DNA from: Patulibacter sp040675535 | Lineage (GTDB): Bacteria; Actinomycetota; Thermoleophilia; Solirubrobacterales; Solirubrobacteraceae | Assembly: GCF_040675535.1 (NCBI RefSeq) | Contig: NZ_JBFAPC010000066.1 | Location: 1-30,258, forward strand | Reading direction: 5' to 3' | DNA: 30,258 nt | Shown: positions 1 through 6,582 of the stretch, piece after piece | How positions within the stretch are numbered: position 1 is the first letter of the stretch | Layout of the letters: every line of letters starts with the position of its first letter | Made by a program: the position numbers and the translations under genes | The notes under the pieces: generated by a model | Told to the model about the DNA's origin: nothing | Seen by the model: only the letters and a program-made list of their open reading frames with translations | Databases searched by the model: none

Positions 1-603
1 CGTCGCGGTCACGGAGTGGACGTAGCCCGAACAGGCATCGACGCCGATGTGGGCCTTCATCCCGAAGTGCCACTCGTTGCCCTTGCGGGTCTGGTGCATC
101 TCTGGATCCCGCGTGCCGGTCTGGTTCTTCGTCGAGGACGGTGCGGCGATGATCGTCGCGTCGACGATCGACCCGCCACGCATGATCCAGCCCTCCCGAT
201 CGAAGATCTCCTGCTGCGCCGCGAGCAGCTTCTCCCCGAGATCGTGCTTCTCGATCAGGTGCCGGAAATGCAGCAACGTCGTCGCATCCGGGACCTGCTC
301 CGTCGCGAAGTCCAGACGCATGAACCTGCGCATCGCGTAGGAGTCGTAGATCGCGTCCTCGACCCCCTCGTCCGACAGCGAGAACCACACCTGCAGCAGG
401 TACATCCGCAGCATCGTCTCGACCGGCTTGGCCTTCCGGCCCCGCTTCCCTCGGCGTACTTGAAAGTAGTGCGGGGCGATCAAATCGACCCACACCGCCC
501 ACGGGATCGTCTGATCCATCTGGTCCAGAAACCGCTCCCGACGCGACACCCGCCGCCGACCCGCGTACTCCAGATCCGTGAAAGACCCCTGCTCTCCGAT
601 CAC
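1..603 (-). CDS. IS5-family transposase, 3' end outside window
   Basis: DDE transposase of an insertion sequence, reading leftwards and truncated by the window start. The translation begins, from a GTG at 601-603, with VIGEQGSFTDLEYAG and continues through the N-terminal DUF772-type helical region (YFQVRRGKRGRKAKPVETML, LLQVWFSLSDEGVEDAIYDS). It then enters the catalytic core: GGSIVDATIIAAPSSTKN carries the first catalytic Asp, and DPEMHQTRKGNEWHFGMKAH with IGVDACSGYVHSVTAT carries the second. About 200 codons are present; the family usually has 310-340, so the C-terminal catalytic Glu region is missing from view. The GTG start is chosen because family members begin shortly before SFxDLEY; ATG 517-519 would remove conserved sequence. 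No lesion is seen in the visible part, so the element may be intact. Confidence 0.93.
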   Translation of the reverse strand, partial: MIGEQGSFTDLEYAGRRRVSRRERFLDQMDQTIPWAVWVDLIAPHYFQVRRGKRGRKAKPVETMLRMYLLQVWFSLSDEGVEDAIYDSYAMRRFMRLDFATEQVPDATTLLHFRHLIEKHDLGEKLLAAQQEIFDREGWIMRGGSIVDATIIAAPSSTKNQTGTRDPEMHQTRKGNEWHFGMKAHIGVDACSGYVHSVTAT

Positions 604-662
604 CCCAGCATCATCCCGCGGCCACCGGCCAGAACCGGCTCAAAAGATCAGCGAATCCCTAG
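604..662. mobile_element. Probable outer end of the IS5-family element
   Basis: Noncoding stretch between the transposase start and the next gene. A CTAG at 659-662 fits the YTAR target that many IS5-group elements duplicate, so the element could end at about 658 with GGATTCGCTGATC reading inwards. The partner end is outside the window, so neither the terminal inverted repeat nor the duplication can be confirmed. Confidence 0.3.
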
Positions 663-786
663 GTCCCGGACCGCCCGGGCCTGTCGAGACGCGGATCCCG
701 CCACACCGGCCGGCCGTCGCACCCCCGGGCGGTGGGGCGACCGGAGGCCGCTCGCCCCACCCTCGATCACCGTCCGATCGCGCGGC

Positions 787-792
787 TATCCT
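787..792 (+). promoter_or_regulatory. -10 box TATCCT, probable leaderless promoter
   Basis: TATCCT fits the actinobacterial TANNNT -10 consensus and ends six bases before the ATG at 799. No Shine-Dalgarno sequence lies in between, so transcription probably starts at or beside the start codon. No clear -35 is visible. The rest of 663-786 shows no gene. Confidence 0.45.
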
Positions 793-798
793 GCCGCC

Positions 799-1161
799 AT
801 GTCCGACGACGGCGACGTGATCAGCTTCAAGGCGCTGCGCCGCGGGACGGTCGTGCGATCCGCGGAGGGGGTGGAGATCGGCACCGTCCGACACGCTGAC
901 GAGATCGCCCGCGAGCACCTCTTCGACGGGATCGTCATCGACACGCCCGACGGGAAGCGGTTCCTCGACGCGCCCGAGGTCGCTCGGATCCACGAGCGGG
1001 CGGTGATCGCCACGTTCTCCGCCGCCGAGGCCGAGGAGCACCTGCAGCCGGTCGGCTCGAAGCTCGCCGCGATCGCGGGCAACACGACCACCGCCCGGCG
1101 CCTGAAGCGGTTCGCGGGCCGCACGAGCGATCGCGCGAAGAGCGCGTGGGATCGCCGCTGA
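799..1161 (+). CDS. PRC-barrel / DUF2171-like small protein
   Basis: A 120-residue soluble protein without signal peptide. Residues ~8-85 form a compact beta-rich unit (LRRGTVVRSAEGVEIGTV, then FDGIVIDTPDGKRFLDAPEV and ARIHERAVIATFS), the pattern of PRC-barrel/DUF2171 proteins: a G-x-E-I-G-x-V turn followed by a dGIVID strand. The last ~35 residues are helical and basic (RRLKRFAGRTSDRAKSAW). Proteins of this type are common in actinobacteria and are linked to stress or RNA-related roles, but the biochemical function is unknown. The ATG at 799 lies six bases after a TATCCT box. The frame is open for ~260 codons upstream, but that stretch is antisense to the transposase and not coding. It is a single-gene unit between the IS element and the P450 remnant. 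Confidence 0.75.
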   Translation: MSDDGDVISFKALRRGTVVRSAEGVEIGTVRHADEIAREHLFDGIVIDTPDGKRFLDAPEVARIHERAVIATFSAAEAEEHLQPVGSKLAAIAGNTTTARRLKRFAGRTSDRAKSAWDRR

Positions 1162-1281
1162 GTGCCCGCGGCGCGCACCTCACCCGACGACCCACCCGCG
1201 ACTCGGGGGAGCACGGTCGCCCTGCGGAGCGTCCCGCTCGGCCCGTCGACGCCCACCCCTCCCGCGCGCTGCGTCACCGTC

Positions 1282-1301
1282 ATCCTACGGGACCGTAGGA
1301 T
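1282..1301. promoter_or_regulatory. Perfect palindrome, probable TetR-type operator over a -10 box
   Basis: ATCCTACGG-GA-CCGTAGGAT: two perfect 9-base arms around two central bases. This size and symmetry are typical of TetR-family operators. The right arm contains TAGGAT (1296-1301), a good -10 hexamer, so a bound repressor would block transcription of the P450 gene starting at 1373. No TetR gene is present in the window. Nothing else is seen in 1162-1372 apart from the ribosome binding site AGAAGGAG at 1359-1366. Confidence 0.6.
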
Positions 1302-1372
1302 GGCGCTACGGTCGGAGGGGTACGCGAATCCCCCAGGCCCTGGGGCCCGGGGCCTGCAGAAGGAGCATCGCC

Positions 1373-1620
1373 GTGACCCCTCCCCCGCCCTCCGCGACGG
1401 CCCCCGCCCCGCTGGCACCGGCCCGACGGCCCCGCGCCCGCCCCGGCCGCCCGGTCCCCGCGGTCGCGAGGTCGGCCGCCGGCTCCTGCGCCTGGCCGAC
1501 CAGGAGGGGCCGCTCGAGTTCCTCGATCGGATGGCGGCCTACGACGACGTCGCGCTGCTCGACACGCCGAAGCAGAAGTTCGTCGTCGTGCGCGGGCCCG
1601 AGGCCGTCCGCCACGTCATG
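1373..1620 (+). pseudogene. Cytochrome P450, N-terminal fragment
   Basis: The first ~80 codons of a bacterial cytochrome P450 (haem-thiolate monooxygenase). GTG 1373-1375 follows a strong ribosome binding site at 1359-1366. Recognisable P450 sequence is PPGPRGREVGRRLLRLADQE, then GPLEFLDRMAAYDDVALLDT and KQKFVVVRGPEAVRHVM: the Pro-rich hinge, helix A and strands beta1-1/1-2. It ends at 'RHVM', exactly where family members continue with 'xNxDNYRK'; the continuation is at 5095. Two lesions are visible. First, the GTG start is in a different frame from the P450 sequence, implying a one-base loss in the C-rich stretch at about 1380-1450 (or a sequencing error). Second, a foreign ~3.4 kb segment follows, with a stop codon at 1630-1632. 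The gene is therefore almost certainly dead. Confidence 0.85.
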
Positions 1621-1795
1621 GGACAGTGCTAGCCGTTCTGTCGTGAGCGACCATTTGCTGGATTCTCCCTGCACGGGCGTATGCCTCGGAGGACGAACTG
1701 TGGGTCATGCTCTCGCAAGCGAGCGAGTCGTGCCAGTCACAGAGGGCACATTCCTTCGAAATGGCCCCTCAGAACACGTTCGTTAGGACTGCCCC

Positions 1796-2032
1796 GAGTT
1801 CGAGGCCGACCTCATCAGCGCCCGGACCCGCGAGGGCATGAAGGTCGCCAAGGCCAAGGGACGACTCCGCGGCAAGAAGCCCAAGCTCTCCCCCACCCAG
1901 GAGAAGCACCTCGTCGACCTGCATCGCGCCGGGCGTCACACCTGCGCCGAGCTTGCCGAGCTCTTCAACGTCTCCCGCGCCACCGTCTATCGCGCGGTCG
2001 GCCGGGCCGGCGTCGACGAGCCCGACCCGGCG
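1796..2032 (+). pseudogene. Serine recombinase (resolvase/invertase), C-terminal fragment
   Basis: Codes for the last third of a Tn3/Hin-type serine recombinase. EFEADLISARTREGMKVAKA is the end of the long E helix and arm, KGRLRGKKPKLSPTQEKHLV is the linker, and HTCAELAELFNVSRATVYRA is the helix-turn-helix DNA-binding domain. The catalytic domain with its nucleophilic Ser is absent; an in-frame stop lies at 1784-1786, ten bases before the homology begins, and the only ATG is internal at 1838. After about 2032 the reading frame stays open but no longer resembles the family. It is a truncated relic, roughly related to the inverted copy at 2178-2341. Confidence 0.85.
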
Positions 2033-2177
2033 ACGGGGACCGTTGCCGCCGGGACCACTGCACGACCTGTCGCATCCACTGACATCGGAGCGACGCCCGA
2101 CTGCGGAGTTGATCGCTGTCCGGCGCGGATCTTCGATCGCTCTGTGGCGTCGATCGCCAGGGCCGCGGCGGCGACCC

Positions 2178-2341
2178 GTGTGTGCGCTCGATCGTTGCGT
2201 AGACGGTCGAGCGGCCGACGCCGAACGGCTCGGCGAGCTCGGCGGGTGCTTCTCACCGGCCTGGTGCAGCTGGACGAGGGGGCGCTCTCGGGTCGGGGAG
2301 AGCTCGGGCCTGCGGCCGCGGTTGCGTTGCGCGATCAACGC
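2178..2341 (-). pseudogene. Second serine recombinase tail, frameshifted
   Basis: On the minus strand, RNRGRRPELSPTRERPLVQL and HQAGEKH match the linker of the recombinase tail at 1796-2032. The frame then shifts by one at about 2243, after which AELAEPFGVGRSTVYATIER supplies the helix-turn-helix. The catalytic domain is missing. With the plus-strand fragment it makes an imperfect, tail-to-tail inverted pair about 150 bases apart. Both belong to the same subfamily but differ at many positions, so they look like two separate relics or an old inverted duplication. Confidence 0.7.
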
Positions 2342-2864
2342 TTGCGCCGCGGTCGAGGCACGCGCGGAGCCGATCGTCAGTTCGCTCACGCGGCGAAGCG
2401 TCGGAACTCGTCGTGCTCGACGTCTTCCGATCCGCCGGTCATCGCGGCGAGGACGCTGACTATCCGTCGGCCCGCTCGGAGCAGCAGGCGGGGCCGGCTG
2501 CTCGGCCGGCGGGTGCGCGACACGCTGCGCAAGATCCGCACCCCCGACAGGGGCGGCGTAGAAGTGGTTGTGGACCGGGGTGCCGTTCCTCTCGTTCTGG
2601 TGGCTCACGAGGTCACTGTGTCGCGAACACTCGAAAGCGTTCGTCGATTTTCGTCCCCCGACGGCCGGGAACACTCAAGAAGCCAGCTTCCCAGCCGGGT
2701 CCGGCACTGAAATCTTCTGCTGAACAGCAGCTACGCCGGCTGGATACTGGGCTCCAGACCGCCGCGACACAACCATGCGCCGCGCGATGGCGAGCACATC
2801 AGCAATCCGCGCTCTGGGTCCTCACGGGGCCTGCGGAGCGGGAGACTTGGGAAGACCGACGAGC
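2342..2864. other. Unassigned region between recombinase relic and secreted-protein cluster
   Basis: About 520 bases without a gene I can name. On the minus strand a GTG-started frame beginning near 2612 reads SHQNERNGTPVHNHFYAAPV and runs on into the recombinase relic. It could be the start of a broken small protein, but it has no clear ribosome binding site and no family was recognised. The remainder is GC-rich and open in several frames, as expected by chance here. Confidence 0.3.
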
Positions 2865-2895
2865 AGGCCGCGGGCGCCGAGAGGGCCCGCGGCCT
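2865..2895 (-). terminator. Hairpin terminator after the secreted-protein cluster
   Basis: AGGCCGCGGGC (2865-2875) pairs perfectly with GCCCGCGGCCT (2885-2895) around a 9-base loop, five bases beyond the stop codon of the minus-strand gene ending at 2901. There is no U-tract, as is usual in high-GC actinobacteria. Confidence 0.7.
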
Positions 2896-2900
2896 GGCGT

Positions 2901-3506
2901 CTACTTGAGGGGCGGGACCTCGAACGCGTGCTCTGCGCCGTCCTTGGTCGTGAGGACGAGCTGATTCGGGGTGCTGCCGTTGACGTCGGCGGTGTAGCCG
3001 CCGTCCTGGACCGTCACTTTGACCGTCTGGGCGTCGGTCTCGATCCGCACCGCGGTGACCGCGGTGGGCACCGATCCCCAGAACCGCACGCCGTCGGCGG
3101 TCTTCGAGAACCCGCCCGTGCCCAGCGCGGCCTGCGCCGCGGTGGTGGTGCAGCTGCCGCCCCAACCCGTGTCGGGGAGGTCCGCGAACGCGCAGACCTG
3201 GTCGTTGTCGGCCGGCACGAGGTAGATCGGCGCGTTGGTCGGGCCGGTCCGGCGCGACAGGCTCGCGTCGGGGGTCGCGCCGTGGAGCGCGCCGGGCGCC
3301 TTGGCCAGCGCCGGCGGGAGCGCGTCGGTCGCAACTCGCGCGCGCTGGAACGCCGGCAGCTGCTCGGCCAGGCGGCTGGCGGTCACAGCCGGGGTCTGCG
3401 CCGCCGGTGCCTGGGGTGCGGGGCTGTCGGTGGCCATTGCCACGCCGGCGGAGATGGTGGAGGCCGACACGACGGTGACGGCGAAGGTGAGCAGGTAGCG
3501 GTTCAT
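2901..3506 (-). CDS. Exported protein, family A (large partner), copy 1
   Basis: 201 residues with an N-terminal signal peptide (MNRYLLTFAVTVVSASTISA, cleavage probably near VAMA-TD). Then comes a Pro/Ala-rich linker, a segment QLPAFQRARVATDALPPAL, and a C-terminal beta-rich part: IYLVPADNDQVCAFADLPDT, GGSCTTT, GTGGFSKTADGVRFWGSVPT, then alternating strands to the end. The two Cys in the VCAF...GSC segment probably form a disulfide. The same order of motifs occurs in the exported proteins at 4007-4642 and 25066-25716 and outside the membrane anchor of the protein at 26388-27302, so I treat them as one family ('family A'). No known function. The ATG at 3504-3506 is preferred because GAGG lies six bases upstream; ATG 3510-3512 and GTG 3519-3521 are alternatives. 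The gene overlaps or nearly touches the upstream small Cys-rich gene, suggesting translational coupling. Confidence 0.75.
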   Translation of the reverse strand: MNRYLLTFAVTVVSASTISAGVAMATDSPAPQAPAAQTPAVTASRLAEQLPAFQRARVATDALPPALAKAPGALHGATPDASLSRRTGPTNAPIYLVPADNDQVCAFADLPDTGWGGSCTTTAAQAALGTGGFSKTADGVRFWGSVPTAVTAVRIETDAQTVKVTVQDGGYTADVNGSTPNQLVLTTKDGAEHAFEVPPLK

Positions 3507-3514
3507 GGTCATCC

Positions 3515-3943
3515 TCAGCACGCGTAGTTGCTGAGGTAGCCGCTCAGCGTCCAGTTGTGGCCGACGTCATAGTGGTACGCACGCCCGTAGGTCAAGCGGC
3601 CGTTTCCGCCCGGATCGGTGATCCGATAGCAGTTCGGGTACAGCGTCGAGTTGAAGGTGCAGCCCGACCCGTTGCGGGTGCCGGAGCTGTCAAAGAGCGC
3701 TCCGCAGATCACGCCGATGTTCCCGGACGGGTGGTCGGTCTCCCCGAACGTCCAGCTGTGCCGGCCGTTGATGTTGTCGTCGCAGTACGTGCTGTACGCG
3801 ACCTGGTTGCCGCAGAAGTAGCCCTCCAGCGCGCTGGCGCGGTGCGCGAACGCGCTTGATGCGATCAGCGCGCAGATCACGGCTGCGAGCAGCAGGAATC
3901 CGTACGGCGCGGCGCGCCGACGAGATGCCGTCGTGTTCGACAT
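3515..3943 (-). CDS. Small Cys-rich exported protein, family B, copy 1
   Basis: 142 residues. An N-terminal signal sequence (GFLLLAAVICALIASSAFAH, cleavage after AHRASA or nearby) is followed by a ~105-residue mature part rich in Gly, Asn, Ser, Thr and Tyr with six cysteines: FCGN, STYC, GVICG, SGCTF, PNCY and the C-terminal YAC. Cys is the last residue. The even Cys number and rich aromatic content suggest a small disulfide-stabilised extracellular protein. The copy at 24656-25054 shares the leading CGxxV-x-x-S-x-x-C pattern, an LYP motif and a final SG...C. No known family was recognised; a secreted effector, toxin-like protein or cell-surface protein are all possible. ATG 3941-3943 is chosen with GGGGA just upstream; a GTG at 3977-3979 is also in frame. 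It lies 63 bases behind the 4007 gene and is followed immediately by copy 1 of family A. Confidence 0.75.
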   Translation of the reverse strand: MSNTTASRRRAAPYGFLLLAAVICALIASSAFAHRASALEGYFCGNQVAYSTYCDDNINGRHSWTFGETDHPSGNIGVICGALFDSSGTRNGSGCTFNSTLYPNCYRITDPGGNGRLTYGRAYHYDVGHNWTLSGYLSNYAC

Positions 3944-4006
3944 GGGTCCCCAGTCGTTGAGATTTGAGTCGAGCCCCACACACGGAACTCGACGTGGAGA
4001 ACCGTC

Positions 4007-4642
4007 TCAGCGAGACTGCACCGCCGGTGTGTTGAAGCTGTAAACACCCGCCGTGCCGTGGGCGGTCCGCAACAAGATCCGCGCCGGCAGGCCCCTGACC
4101 CGCAGGCTGTAGCCGTTGGCGTGCGGAACGATCGACCTCCGTCGCGCCCCCTCCACGGAGACATCGACCCGCGTGATGCGGTCGGGGGCAGCGCCCCAGA
4201 CCGCGTAGCCACCAGGCACCTTCGAGAATCCGCCCGTGCCCACCTTGAGGAACGCGTCCGGCGTCGTGCACGAACCGCTCGTCGTGCCGCCGTGCGGCAT
4301 CTGCACGAGGACGCACGGCTGGGTCGGCGACGGGACAGCCCACACGCGTCCACCCTGCGCGTAGTCCCCCAAGCGCCTCGACGACGTGACCAGGCTGGAG
4401 TCAGCCGACGAACCGCCGACCAGCTTCACCAGGCGCGACGGCAGATCGTCGCGGCTGGCCACGCGTGAGCGCGAGAACGCCGAGTATCCCTCGGGCCCCG
4501 CCGCATCGGGTGCCGACGCGGGCGCATCCGTTGCCTGCGCACCTGCCGCGCCGGCGCCTCCCAGCGCGGCAATGACGACCAGCAGGCTCAGCGGAATTCC
4601 GCGCCGAACGGGGCGGAGGGACATCTCGGGACGACGGGACAT
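4007..4642 (-). CDS. Exported protein, family A, copy 2
   Basis: About 211 residues: signal peptide (SLLVVIAALGGAGAAGAQA), short linker, FSRSRVASRDDLPSRLVKLV, then the family A core: RVWAVPSPTQPCVLVQMP, SGSCTTPDAFLKVGTGGFSK, YAVWGAAPDRITRVDVSVEG and ANGYSLRVRGLPARILLRT. It matches copy 1 (2901-3506) most clearly in GTGGFSK...W-G-x-x-P-x-x-x-T and in the spacing of the two cysteines. It is probably the first gene of a three-gene minus-strand unit (4642 to 2901). Start uncertain: ATG 4640-4642 is used, ATG 4622-4624 and GTG 4664-4666 are in the same frame. Function unknown; presumably acts outside the membrane. Confidence 0.72.
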   Translation of the reverse strand: MSRRPEMSLRPVRRGIPLSLLVVIAALGGAGAAGAQATDAPASAPDAAGPEGYSAFSRSRVASRDDLPSRLVKLVGGSSADSSLVTSSRRLGDYAQGGRVWAVPSPTQPCVLVQMPHGGTTSGSCTTPDAFLKVGTGGFSKVPGGYAVWGAAPDRITRVDVSVEGARRRSIVPHANGYSLRVRGLPARILLRTAHGTAGVYSFNTPAVQSR

Positions 4643-4766
4643 CCGGCGATGCTTCCACAAAGCCACGAGCCGGATGTGAAAGGCTCGTCGATGCCGAACC
4701 CGTGATCGAAGAGCACGGGAGCCGCGGACGAACAGCGTTGATCGACGCCGAGCCCTGTCCGGTGGG

Positions 4767-5030
4767 CTACGCCACGGCCGCGGCGGTCCGCTCCGCGCGG
4801 CGCCGACGACTTGCGGGACGTCGCTGACGCTTGTCGGCGTTCTTGGCCTGCCGGCGGTCGCGGGAGTACGCGAGCTCCGGTGCCTGGGTGCGCAGGACGA
4901 TCAGGGCGTTTCGGGCGGCGTAGCGTCGGGCCTCGTTGGCAATCAGGTCCTCCCCCACCGCGACGATCTCCGGGGTGCCGTCGGTGAACGAGATCCGCGC
5001 CTTCGCAACGACGGGCGTTGCGCGCGCCAC
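4767..5030 (-). CDS. Small basic protein of unknown function
   Basis: 87 residues, no signal peptide or membrane segment. The first half (ARISFTDGTPEIVAVGEDLI) looks like a short folded unit followed by a helix (ANEARRYAARNALIVLRTQA); the last 35 residues are strongly basic (KNADKRQRRPASRRRRAERT), suggesting nucleic-acid binding. GTG 5028-5030 is the first start after an in-frame stop, with GAGG about eight bases upstream. It lies at the right edge of the segment inserted in the P450 gene. No family recognised; it may be a plasmid or phage relic or a real small gene. Confidence 0.5.
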   Translation of the reverse strand: MARATPVVAKARISFTDGTPEIVAVGEDLIANEARRYAARNALIVLRTQAPELAYSRDRRQAKNADKRQRRPASRRRRAERTAAAVA

Positions 5031-5094
5031 GGTCGACGCCTCGTCCTCATCGTCGGCCTAGACGGCGCTGCGGGCGGCCTGGGCCTCGGGGGCG

Positions 5095-6300
5095 TTCTCG
5101 AACCAGGACAACTACCGCAAGTCCAGCCAGTACGAGCTCCTGGAGCCCGTCCTCGGCAAGGGCCTGGTGACGAGCTCCGGCGAGCTCTGGCAGCGCCAGC
5201 GCAAGCTCGTCCAGCCGATGTTCGCCAAGCGCCACCTCGTGCCGTTCGCCGACCACATGGCGGCCGCCGGCGGCGACGCCCTGGACGCCTGGGGCCGCGA
5301 GTACGCGGACGGCACGGCGGTCGACGTCGCGGAGGAGATCCTCCACATCGGCCTCGACACCGTCGGGCGCGCGCTCGTCGGCCACGACTTCGCCGACCGG
5401 GCCGGGGACTTCGGGGCGGCGCTGGGCAACGTGCTGCACCAGGTCGGCGCGATCGGCCGCTCCCCCGGGGTCACCGTCGGGCAGTACCTGCCGCGGATGA
5501 CGGTCCAGCGCGCCGCCGCGCTGACCCAGCCGCGGCGCTGGCGCAGCGGTGTGAAGAGCGCCGACGTGATGGTCGGGATCGTCGGCGACATCATCGACGA
5601 CCGGATCAGGAACGGGCACGGCGAGAAGGACGACCTGCTGCGCCTGCTGATGGAGGCCGAGGTCGAGGGCACCGGTGAGCGGATGGACCGCCAGCAGGTG
5701 CTCGACGAGCTGCTGACGTTCGTCGCCGCCGGACACGAGACGACGATGCACGGGCTCGCGTGGATGACGTACCTGCTGTCCCAGCACCCCGAGGCGCGCG
5801 AGCGAATGGAGGCCGAGGTCGACGAGGTCCTCGGCGACGACGCGCCGACGGCCGAGGACTGCGACCGCCTGCCGTGGACGACCGCGTGCTTCCAGGAGGC
5901 GATGCGGCTCTACCCGCCCGTCTGGCACGTCCAGCGCGTCGCGATCGAGGACGACGTCGTCGGCGGCTACCGGATCGACGCGGGCACGCTGATGTTCGTC
6001 TCGATCTGGTCGACGCACCGCGACCCGAAGATCTGGGAGAACCCCGCGGGCTTCGACCCGCGCCGCCGGCTGGGCGACGCGCCGAAGCAGCGGCCGCGGT
6101 TCTCGTACCTGCCGTTCGGGGGCGGTCGCCGCGTCTGCGTCGGGCAGGGCTTCGCGATGATGAACGCCACGATCCTCGCGGCCATGATCGCCCAGCGCTT
6201 CCGGTTCGACCTCGTGCCCGGGGCGAAGATCGTGCTGGACCCGACGGTCACGATCCGGCCGCTGCACGGGATCCCGATGCGGATCCAGCGACGCCGCTGA
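5095..6300 (+). pseudogene. Cytochrome P450, C-terminal fragment (bulk of enzyme)
   Basis: The remaining ~400 codons of the P450 that starts at 1373. Homology begins at FSNQDNYRKSSQYELLEPVL, preceded in frame by a stop at 5059-5061. All hallmark regions are present: helix C (GELWQRQRKLVQPMF), helix I oxygen-binding AGHETTMHG, helix K ExxR as EAMRL, the PERF-like region, and the haem loop FGGGRRVCVGQGFA with the axial Cys. Without its first ~85 residues the protein lacks the hinge and beta1 sheet, so it should not fold even if translated from GTG 5167. The reading frame is otherwise clean over 1.2 kb, so the disruption is probably recent. Substrate unknown; no ferredoxin or ferredoxin reductase gene is nearby. 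Confidence 0.88.
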
Positions 6301-6459
6301 GCGCTCGAACGGGGGCGCGTGGGTGCGTGGGTGCGGGCCCGAACATCCCACCCACCGCCAAATCCCCTGAATCCGGCTCAATATTCCGGCTGGTTACGAA
6401 TGTGAAAACCAACGCATATGGATCAGCTTTAGCGCCTCGATACGGGGAGCATGTGTGGG

Positions 6460-6489
6460 TTGTGCGACCGCGCGATCCACTGCTAGCTT
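6460..6489 (+). promoter_or_regulatory. Possible promoter of the encapsulin operon
   Basis: TTGTGC (6460-6465), an 18-base spacer and TAGCTT (6484-6489) resemble -35 and -10 elements. The 6301-6582 gap is unusually AT-rich for the window (for example around 6380-6440) and has no gene. The -10 is overlapped by a GCTTGC-GTCT-GCAAGC hairpin that could be an operator. Confidence 0.35.
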
Positions 6490-6533
6490 GCGTCTGCAAG
6501 CACCGCCGCATCCCTGCACCAATGGACCTTCCA

Positions 6534-6554
6534 CCCCGGGCACACCACCCGGGG
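6534..6554 (+). promoter_or_regulatory. Inverted repeat in the encapsulin leader
   Basis: CCCCGGG (6534-6540), 7-base spacer, CCCGGGG (6548-6554), 28 bases before the encapsulin start. It could be a leader hairpin or a regulator site; the ribosome binding site GAGG follows at about 6573. Confidence 0.4.
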
Positions 6555-6582
6555 ACGCACACCAACACGAACGAGGCACGCC

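Larger units (their letters stand above)
1621..5094. mobile_element. Inserted segment splitting the P450 gene
   Basis: This ~3.47 kb block separates the two halves of one P450 gene (1373-1620 and 5095-6300). It carries two degraded serine-recombinase tails near the left edge, three genes for exported proteins on the minus strand and a small basic protein at the right edge. No intact transposase or integrase, no terminal inverted repeats and no convincing target duplication are visible, so the mechanism is unknown. The few P450 codons expected between 'RHVM' and 'NQDNYRK' are missing or altered, which suggests a small deletion at the junction. The recombinase remnants suggest arrival on a resolvase-bearing mobile element that has since decayed. 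No gene is recognised in 1633-1795, which is slightly less GC-rich than its surroundings. Confidence 0.65.

Noticed and set aside
16..798. Long open frame on the plus strand running into the gene at 799
   Set aside because: It is antisense to a clear IS5 transposase and its translation has no protein-like composition; the real gene starts at ATG 799.
1617..1770. Minus-strand stretch reading ECALCDWHDSLAC as a zinc-binding small protein
   Set aside because: The frame has no start codon before the Cys residues and follows an in-frame stop; about 50 codons without other support.
3515..3943. Small Cys-rich protein as a lactococcin-972-type bacteriocin
   Set aside because: Size and export signal would fit, but Cys pattern and motifs of that family are not present and there is no dedicated ABC exporter nearby.
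1621..5110. GGACA at 1621-1625 and 5106-5110 as target-site duplication of the insertion
   Set aside because: Joining at these repeats would put the two P450 halves in different frames, and a 5-base match is expected by chance.
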